Source of the DNA: Bacteroidales bacterium
GTDB lineage: Bacteria; Bacteroidota; Bacteroidia; Bacteroidales; Bacteroidaceae
Assembly: GCA_004558865.1 (NCBI GenBank)
Contig: SFCY01000099.1
Span: 1 to 8,312, forward strand
DNA: 8,312 bases
Reading direction: 5' to 3'
The translations under genes and the position numbers were made by a program. Of the stretch, positions 1 through 5,600 are shown in pieces; positions within the stretch are counted from its first letter, which is position 1, and each line of letters starts with the position of its first letter. Under the pieces are notes generated by a model. It worked only from the letters and a program-made list of their open reading frames with translations. It searched no databases and was not told where the DNA came from.

Positions 1-114
1 CCCTAACGCATAAAATTCTACGGCAAAAACTTACCATGAATCCACTCTAAAATATCCGCTGTGCCTGTTTTTGCTTTGTTTTTCTTGTTTGGCCTATGGT
101 CACAATGCAAGCAT

Positions 115-142
115 GGCGGCATCCCTCCGCCGTTGCGGAAGG
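115..142. other. Two mutually exclusive small hairpins
   Basis: GGCGG (115-119) can pair with CCGCC (127-131), or TCCGC (126-130) can pair with GCGGA (135-139), but not both. Two further outer pairs (CC 123-124 with GG 141-142) extend the second stem across a mismatch. The second stem is followed on the plus strand by CTTTT (143-147). The layout resembles an attenuator or weak terminator, but the stems are only five pairs and no gene is attached. Confidence 0.25.
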
Positions 143-180
143 CTTTTGGACGCAGCGCGTGCGCTTGTACATCTTCTGTG

Positions 181-268
181 CCAACTGTCACGGACTATCG
201 CGCCAACTGTCACGGACTATCGTGCCAACTGTCACGGATTATCGTACCAACTGCCACAGATCATCCGG
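181..268. repeat. Four-copy 22-bp tandem repeat
   Basis: Four head-to-tail units of exactly 22 bp start at 181, 203, 225 and 247, each opening with ccaactg. Units 1 and 2 differ at one position, units 2 and 3 at two, and units 3 and 4 at six, so divergence rises from left to right. The unit contains no stop codon in any plus-strand frame. Because 22 is not a multiple of three, all three plus frames stay open across it, which creates overlapping spurious frames. The minus strand has stops in every unit. The period is close to two helical turns, so copies would face the same side of the DNA, as in protein-binding iterons. No partner gene is visible. Confidence 0.9.
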
Positions 269-585
269 AAGAATAGGACACCTCTTCAACTTGCGCTTTG
301 AGTCTCGATGGCTGACAGAACCTTTTGGATAAGCCAAATGAGCAGAGCCAAGCTTGCTTGGACGCTGCCATGGCGAGAAAAGGTGGACGCTGGGTCCAAT
401 ACGACTCGACCTAATTTAGGCTGGTTCTGGTTCAATGGATATTCTATCAGCGCCAAGCTCCAACGCAGGAGGCTCTGCCATTGGAGGCTGGATGGAAATG
501 GGGCTGGCTCCTTGGCTCTCACACAAAGAATAACCTCAAAAAACACTGGGTCAGCCTAAAACTTCAAAAATGGTAATAGAAGATG

Positions 586-633
586 GTCATGGGCTGGCAT
601 TAGCTCCATTGGGAGCTAAGGCCAGCCCATGAC
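586..633. repeat. Long near-perfect inverted repeat (48 nt), possible operon terminator or palindromic element
   Basis: Two 22-nt arms flank a 4-nt loop (ATTG). The outer 13 bases pair perfectly (GTCATGGGCTGGC with GCCAGCCCATGAC). One A/G mismatch follows, then eight more perfect pairs (TTAGCTCC with GGAGCTAA). It lies 108 bases beyond the ispH stop and could end the operon transcript. However, no uninterrupted T-run follows on either strand; on the minus strand the following bases are only moderately T-rich. It could equally be a processed RNA hairpin, an exonuclease-blocking 3' structure or a dispersed palindromic element. Confidence 0.85.
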
Positions 634-640
634 GGAAACT

Positions 641-674
641 GCCTTGGCATGAAATTCATGGCATCTCCTAAGGC
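641..674. repeat. Compound imperfect inverted repeat
   Basis: An inner palindrome pairs CATGAA (648-653) with TTCATG (655-660). An outer stem pairs GCCTTGG (641-647) with CC-t-AAGGC (667-674), leaving a bulge of about six bases on one side. It follows the long hairpin at 586-633 after only seven bases, so the two could stack in an RNA. It is weaker than that hairpin and has no T-tract. Confidence 0.5.
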
Positions 675-677
675 GGC

Positions 678-696
678 CCACAAGTGGCGTTTGTGG
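678..696. repeat. Short inverted repeat after ispH
   Basis: CCACAA (678-683) can pair with TTGTGG (691-696) across a 7-base loop. It lies 45 bases beyond the ispH stop, the nearest of the inverted repeats to that gene. A six-pair stem without a T-run is a poor terminator on its own. Confidence 0.35.
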
Positions 697-741
697 CTTT
701 GGGGATGATTGCCTTTTCGTCCCAGCAGGGGAGTGTGGTGG

Positions 742-1617
742 TTATTTCCCGTTTGTAGCCTCGATGATTTTGTCGCGGCATTGTTCCATCAGCCATTTGG
801 GAGTGCTCGTGGCCCCGCAGATGCCTATGGTCTCGATGCCCTTCAGCCAGTTCATGTCAATCTCATCGGCGCACTCTATCTGGTGGCTGTTTGGATTCAC
901 CCGCCGGCACTGCTCAAACAATACGCGGCCATTGCTGCTCTTGCTGCCCGCCACGAAAAGTATGAGATGGTGGCGCGAGGCAAACTCGGCAATGTGCGGC
1001 ATACGGTTGGCCACTTGGCGGCAGATGGTGTCGAAGCTCCTGAACTTGGCCTCCGCCGCGATGTGGCTCTGTATGTAGTCGATGATGCGGTGGAACTCGT
1101 CGAGGCTCTTCGTGGTCTGCGAATAGAGGAATATGTCGCGGTGGAAGTCGAGGCTCTTCACGTCGTCGAGCCTTTCCACTACGATGGCTTTCTGCAGCGT
1201 TTGCCCCACGAGCCCCAACACCTCGGCGTGGCCGTTCTTGCCATAGATGACAATCTGTGCTTGTGGATTTGTGGTGAATTGCCGCTTGATGCGCCGCTGC
1301 AAAGCCAACACCACGGGACACGTGGCGTCGATGATTTCTATGTCGTTCCGCCTTGCCGTCTCGTAGGTCTCGGGAGGCTCGCCGTGGGCCCTGAGCAACA
1401 CCTTCACGTGGTGGAGGTCACGCAACTGGTCGTGGTTGATGGTGACAAGTCCCTTCTTGCTCAGCCGCTCCACCTCCATGCTGTTGTGCACGATGTCGCC
1501 CAAGCAATAGAGCGTGGCTCCCTTTTCCAGTTCCTCCTCGGCTTTCTTGATGGCAGTGGTCACTCCGAAGCAGAAGCCGCTGCCCTCGTCTATCTCAATC
1601 TTGGGTTGCATAGTCAT
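742..1617 (-). CDS. ispH: 4-hydroxy-3-methylbut-2-enyl diphosphate reductase (IspH/LytB)
   Basis: IspH is the cytoplasmic iron-sulfur enzyme that reduces HMBPP to IPP and DMAPP, the last step of the MEP pathway. The 291-residue product is of normal full length. All three [4Fe-4S] cysteine ligands are present: C16 in GSGFCFGV, C100 in DATCP and C199 in DTIC. The substrate-pocket residues are also visible: H44 in DIVHN, H80-equivalent region LRAHGE (H78), H130 with E132 in KNGHAEV, the TT pair in SQTTKS (168-169), SSN (227-229) and S271 in GATSTP. The enzyme therefore looks intact. The start at 1617 overlaps the stop of the DUF1573 gene in an ATGA; a second in-frame ATG at 1611 would remove only two residues. 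No Shine-Dalgarno sequence is evident, so expression probably depends on coupling to the gene upstream. It is the last gene of the unit; its TAA stop is followed by a series of inverted repeats. Confidence 0.97.
   Translation of the reverse strand: MTMQPKIEIDEGSGFCFGVTTAIKKAEEELEKGATLYCLGDIVHNSMEVERLSKKGLVTINHDQLRDLHHVKVLLRAHGEPPETYETARRNDIEIIDATCPVVLALQRRIKRQFTTNPQAQIVIYGKNGHAEVLGLVGQTLQKAIVVERLDDVKSLDFHRDIFLYSQTTKSLDEFHRIIDYIQSHIAAEAKFRSFDTICRQVANRMPHIAEFASRHHLILFVAGSKSSNGRVLFEQCRRVNPNSHQIECADEIDMNWLKGIETIGICGATSTPKWLMEQCRDKIIEATNGK
1614..1617 (-). other. ATGA stop/start overlap, DUF1573 to ispH
   Basis: The TGA stop of the DUF1573 gene (1616-1614) overlaps the ATG of ispH (1617-1615). The overlap ties an essential housekeeping enzyme to the translation of two envelope-type proteins. 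The alternative ispH start at 1611 would leave a gap of two bases instead of an overlap. Confidence 0.8.
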
Positions 1618-2678
1618 TTCGATGTCTTCACTTTCAATACCACTTTGGAGTTGTCGGGGTCGTTGGTGATCATCAGCACGCGAGGCACGGCCCTGACGCT
1701 CTTTAGCTGGTCTTTGATAGCCGTCACTTTCAGCTTGGCCGTCTCGCCGGGCTGTATGCTACGCTTGTTGAGCTCCACCTCGATGCCGCCCGTGAACAGT
1801 TGCAGCGCGCGGATCTCGAGCGTGCTTCTGCCACTGTTCTTGATTTCTATCTGTCCCTTGAGCTTCTTCTTGTTGGCGAACGACCCAAGGTCAAACTCCT
1901 GGGCCGAGAGCTGCATGTGGGGAGCTTTCTGGCGTTGCTGCTCGGTCATGTTGAAACCTGGCAGCAAGACCGCCGACACAGTGATTTCCTTGTCCGGCGC
2001 CACTTTGTCGCCCATTTTCGAGCCCAAGAACACGTTGGTCTGGGTCAGTCCGAAATCGCGCAGTCCACGCGAGTCGAGGGTCAGGGTGATGGTTCCCGCA
2101 TGGCGGGGGGCCAGTCGCGCCGGTGACACCGTGGCGCGGAGATAGCTTGGCAGGTGGAGGACCACCGGCGAGAGGGTCTCCTCGGAGTTGTTCATCACGT
2201 GAAGCTTCACGGCGGGCATGTCGCCCCGGTTCACGTCGTCAAACTCCACGTCGGCCATGTCGGTGAGGAAGTCGCCAACCGTAAATGGGTATTTGCCCGA
2301 GAAGTCTTCTATGGCGTCAACCACAACTCCCTTGAGCGAGAGCATGAGCGGCTCGTTGGAGGTGGTGCCGTAGACGCCGAGGAGCTTGTCGAAGTGCCCC
2401 ATCTGACGGGCGTCGTAGGTGGCGCTGATGGTGAAGTTGCCCCCCGCGGCGATGGGTTGCTTGGGATAGTCCACGGCCGCGCAGCCGCAACTGGTGAGCA
2501 CCTTGGTGATGACCAGGGGCTTATCGGCCGTGTTGCGCAGTTGGTAGTCAACCGTCACGGGATGGTTGAACACCACTTGGCCACAGTCGATGCTGGTCTG
2601 GGTGGCAGATATTTGCTGGGCGCTGGCGCTGAGCCAGGCGAGGCAGAGCGCGGCGATGGTGATGAAGGTCTTTCTCAT
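1614..2678 (-). CDS. Exported DUF1573 Ig-like domain protein
   Basis: I place the start at 2678, giving 354 residues. The frame is open further upstream to 2909, but those 77 residues are arginine-rich antisense-like sequence inside the previous gene. The 2678 ATG yields a clean signal peptide (MRKT, hydrophobic core, then SASAQ at 17-21). The mature protein looks like three Ig-like beta repeats, at about 23-119, 125-240 and 252-354. The first is a textbook DUF1573 domain: DCGQV (31-35), a N-T-x-D-K-P-L-V-I turn (49-57) and the SCGC motif (63-66). The third keeps the fold pattern (FDLGSF, KNSGRSTLEI, ITNDPDN) but has no cysteines. DUF1573 proteins are abundant in Bacteroidetes and of unknown function; the fold suggests binding or scaffolding in the envelope. 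The ATGA overlaps at both ends place it in one operon with the macroglobulin gene and ispH. The family call is secure and no biochemical role can be given. Confidence 0.9.
   Translation of the reverse strand: MRKTFITIAALCLAWLSASAQQISATQTSIDCGQVVFNHPVTVDYQLRNTADKPLVITKVLTSCGCAAVDYPKQPIAAGGNFTISATYDARQMGHFDKLLGVYGTTSNEPLMLSLKGVVVDAIEDFSGKYPFTVGDFLTDMADVEFDDVNRGDMPAVKLHVMNNSEETLSPVVLHLPSYLRATVSPARLAPRHAGTITLTLDSRGLRDFGLTQTNVFLGSKMGDKVAPDKEITVSAVLLPGFNMTEQQRQKAPHMQLSAQEFDLGSFANKKKLKGQIEIKNSGRSTLEIRALQLFTGGIEVELNKRSIQPGETAKLKVTAIKDQLKSVRAVPRVLMITNDPDNSKVVLKVKTSK
2675..2678 (-). other. ATGA stop/start overlap, macroglobulin to DUF1573
   Basis: The TGA stop of the macroglobulin gene (2677-2675) overlaps the ATG of the DUF1573 gene (2678-2676). 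The bases before it (reading GTGAA on the minus strand) do not form a purine-rich ribosome binding site. Termination-reinitiation coupling is therefore the simplest explanation for translation of the second gene. This overlap is also the main argument for choosing 2678 over the upstream in-frame ATG at 2909. Confidence 0.8.
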
Positions 2679-5600
2679 TTCACGTAGAGGGTTAAAGCTT
2701 CGGCGCGGGCGCTGAACGCCGGGCTGTAGGCGCACTGTGCGGTGCAGGAGCCCGACTGGTAGGTGCCGGCGCGGTCGATGTAGTATTCTGTCTCCACCAC
2801 GTGGGAGCCTTTGCCCATGCGGTCGAAGTAGTAGTTGGTCACATTGTCCTTGGGCGCCAAGTAGTAGCCCCAATTGTAGCCGCTGAGTTGGCTCACGGGT
2901 TCCATGCATGCGGCTCGCTTGTCTTGCACCTGCACGAAGTCGTAGTCGCGGTCGGCCACGATGGTGATGCGCACCCTCACCTTGTCGCCCACCTTGAGCT
3001 CGCCGCTTAGGGGATTTCCGTCGGATGTGAGCAGCTCGCGCTTCACCGTCATTCCGTTGGCTGAAGCCTTTACGTCGCTGCTCTTCTGCCAGAACTGCGC
3101 GTAGAGTGCGCCCCAGCTGGTGCCGTCAGAAGTCTTCTCGGCGGTGAAGGTTCGTGGCTCGATGCCGTTGAGCCTTTGCTTCACGTAGCCCAGGCCCGCT
3201 GTTGGCGTGTCGGTGGTGATGGGCTGGCCGTCGATGGTCAAGGTGGAGGGAGTCTTGGTGGTCAGCGACTCCACCTTATTATTATATAGGAAGGCGTAGA
3301 CGGCGTCGGCGGTGTTGATCGGCGTGTCCCAAAGTTGCGTGCGCTTCTCCTGCAGGAGCCAACGCTGCATGTCGGGCACAAGTTGCGCGCGCTTGTAGTT
3401 CAGCCGCTGGAAGGCCTCTATGGCCGCCACCTGTGATGGAATCTTGTAGTCGCGCCAGGTGTATTGCGCCTTTGGCGTGTCGAAGTAGCGTCCCATATCC
3501 TCTTTGTAGACCGTGTATTGGTCTACGCTCTTCAGATAGGTCTGTGCCTCCTGCTTGTGGGCGTAGTGGTCGAGGATGATGGCTCCCATCGCCTTGCCGT
3601 AGATGGTGAGCGCGGTGGGCTGCTTGGCGAGCAGGTCTACAAGATAGTTGATGTCGGCAGTCGGCGTCTGGTTGGTGATGGCCGACAAATAGAGGAAGTT
3701 GCAGGCCGCCTCAGAGGGGCACAAGTCCTTGATGCCCTTCTTGGCCGCTTTCTTCAGTTGCTCCACTTCCTTGGCCATCTGTCTTTGCAGGTAGTTGTAG
3801 GCCTTGCTGCAGAGAGCCTCGCCGCTGTTGTCGCCTGTCATGTCCTGCAGGCGGGCGAGCGTGACGGCCACGGCGACCGTCATATATGGGCTGCCCTGCA
3901 TTCCCGGCCACCAGCTGAAGCTGCCGTCGGCATTCTGCAGCTTGGTCAGTTTACCCATATAGTTGCTCATTCGATAGCTGATCGTGTTCTTGTTGAAGAA
4001 CTCAGAGAGGCTTCGCATTTGGCTGTTCTCCGATCCGGCCTCCTGCATCCACGGTGTGTCGTTCAGCTGCAGGTTCTTCAGCTCTGCGTTCTGGCTCAGT
4101 GGTGAGGTGAGGTTCTTCTCGTGGTTCTGCTCCCAGAGGCTTACCGTTTTTTCGATGTTGGGGTTCGACTGCATGATCCATTGCCCCAGTCGATTGGCAT
4201 AGTAGGCCGTGACGAGGGATATGGCGTCTTTGTCGTTGGTCTTGCTCACGTTGTTGAGGGTCTGCACCATGAGCCACGCGGGGTTGTTGGTGTATTCCAC
4301 GGTGAAGTCGGCCTTTCCGTCGGCGAGCGTCTTCAGGTCGACGGTCTTCGTTCCGGCTCCCGTCTGCGTGAAGGCCACCGTGTTGGTGACGTATTCGCGG
4401 TTGGTGAGAACCGGCAAGTAGTGCTGCTCTCCGTCGCTTGCCGTCTTGGTGTCGGCGATGACGCGCGCCACGTAGAGGTTGGGCTGCAAGGAGGGAATGT
4501 TGAATGTCACCACCGCCGCCGGCTCGTCCTTCGTTGCGAGGTTGAACTTGCGGCTCTGCTGGTAGACCACCTTGTCGGTAGCGGGGTCGACGATTTCCAA
4601 TCGTGCCTCACCCTTTGTTGCCTTGTCGGTGGTGTTGGTGATGGTGGCCGAGAGCTGGGCGGCGTCTCCCTCGCGGATGAAGCGGGGCAGGTTGGGCTGC
4701 ACCATCAGCTCTTTCTGCGCCACGGTCTCGCCCTCAAGCAGTCCGTTGTTCATGTTCTTGTCGTGGGCCAGACCCATGAAGCGCCATGTGGTCACGCTCT
4801 CGGGCAGACGGAAGGAGAGCTTCACGTCGCCCTTGTCGTCGGCAAGCAGGGTGGGGTAGAAGAAGGCCGTTTCGTTGAAGTTCTCGCGCACGTTGGCTTG
4901 GGATTGCGGTCGACTCTCCTCGGGCAGGCTGTCGGCTGCCTCTTCGGGGGCCGCGTTGCCCTCTACCTCAAGAACGCTGTCGGCAACCATCACCTCGTCC
5001 TTGGGGACGACTTCATCGGCCTTGACCTTCATCGTCCGCATGGCTCTTGGGCTTGCGCATGGCTCGACTTCGCTGAGGACCATGTTTCTTTCCCATGCGT
5101 ATGGATTGAAGTTCAGTAGCTCGTCGTCAACGTGGGAGAAGTCAAGCTCTTTCTCGCTGAGAACCTTGTAGCTCTGCTCGCCGTAGAAGCCCGTCTTGCC
5201 AATCTCCGTTCCTTTCCATTGGCTTTGTTCGCTGCTGCGGTTGAGCGTGATGTGCATGTTCCACTTGTGCGGCTGGAACACGTCGAGGCTCTTGTCGTAG
5301 AGCACGGCCATGAGTTGCAGGCCCGTCGGCACGTCGCTCTTGTGCTGCTCGTCGTAGAAGATGTCCTTGCCCCGTTTCGGTTGCTTGATGTTGAGCGTCC
5401 AAGTCTCCTCGTCGCCGGGCTTCACCTTGTCGCGGAAGGTGGTCCACTTCAGCTCCAGTTTCTTTTCGGGCAGGGGCTTCGAAATTTGATGCCGCAGCGT
5501 GTGGCACACGCCGTCCTTCATCCAAGCGAAGTTGAGCTCCAGCTGGTCGCCATATTCTTTCTTGTAGCTCAGTTTGTAGGTCTTCACAAAGTTGCTCATA

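Larger units (their letters stand above)
1..741. other. Intergenic or unassigned left flank
   Basis: No reading frame here has a recognisable domain, a good start context or a promoter. Bases 1-60 are AT-rich and 67-90 are a T-rich tract on the plus strand. Bases 115-142 hold small competing hairpins, and 181-268 the 22-bp tandem repeat. From about 270 to 585 I see only short inverted repeats (for example CCAAGC/GCTTGG at 348-361 and CCTAA/TTAGG at 410-420) and overlapping unrecognised frames on both strands. Bases 586-696 hold the inverted-repeat cluster downstream of ispH. A small RNA or a dispersed genomic repeat is possible, but neither can be shown from this window. Confidence 0.6.

Noticed and set aside
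1..37. Minus-strand ATG at 37 with an open frame running off the left edge
   Set aside because: Only 12 codons are visible and no promoter match or ribosome binding site precedes it, so it cannot be called a gene start.
181..268. Replication-origin iterons or a CRISPR array
   Set aside because: There is no Rep gene, DnaA-box cluster or other origin feature nearby. The units abut directly without spacers, which excludes CRISPR.
61..332. Three overlapping plus-strand small frames (71-78 codons)
   Set aside because: All three stay open only because the 22-bp repeat has no plus-strand stops in any frame; each reads the same repeated peptide in a different phase.
286..546. 86-codon minus-strand frame in the left flank, and an 83-codon plus frame over the same bases
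   Set aside because: The two frames are antisense to each other, neither has a recognisable domain, promoter or ribosome binding site, and the region is repeat-like. Coding cannot be excluded but is not supported.
709..2145. 478-codon open frame on the plus strand opposite ispH and the DUF1573 gene
   Set aside because: It is antisense to two genes with clear motifs, has biased composition (Val, Leu, Ala, His) and no recognisable domain. Similar plus-strand frames at 4121-5119, 5132-6763 and 7115-8164 oppose the macroglobulin gene and are rejected for the same reason.
2735..2746. CTAQ (residues 1816-1819 of the macroglobulin) as a thioester-like motif
   Set aside because: It lies in the C-terminal beta domain, not in the helical thioester domain, and has Ala where the motif needs Glu.
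2679..2909. N-terminal extension of the DUF1573 frame
   Set aside because: The extra 77 residues overlap the macroglobulin coding sequence, are Arg/Gln/Leu-rich and would bury the signal peptide. The start at 2678 explains the data better.
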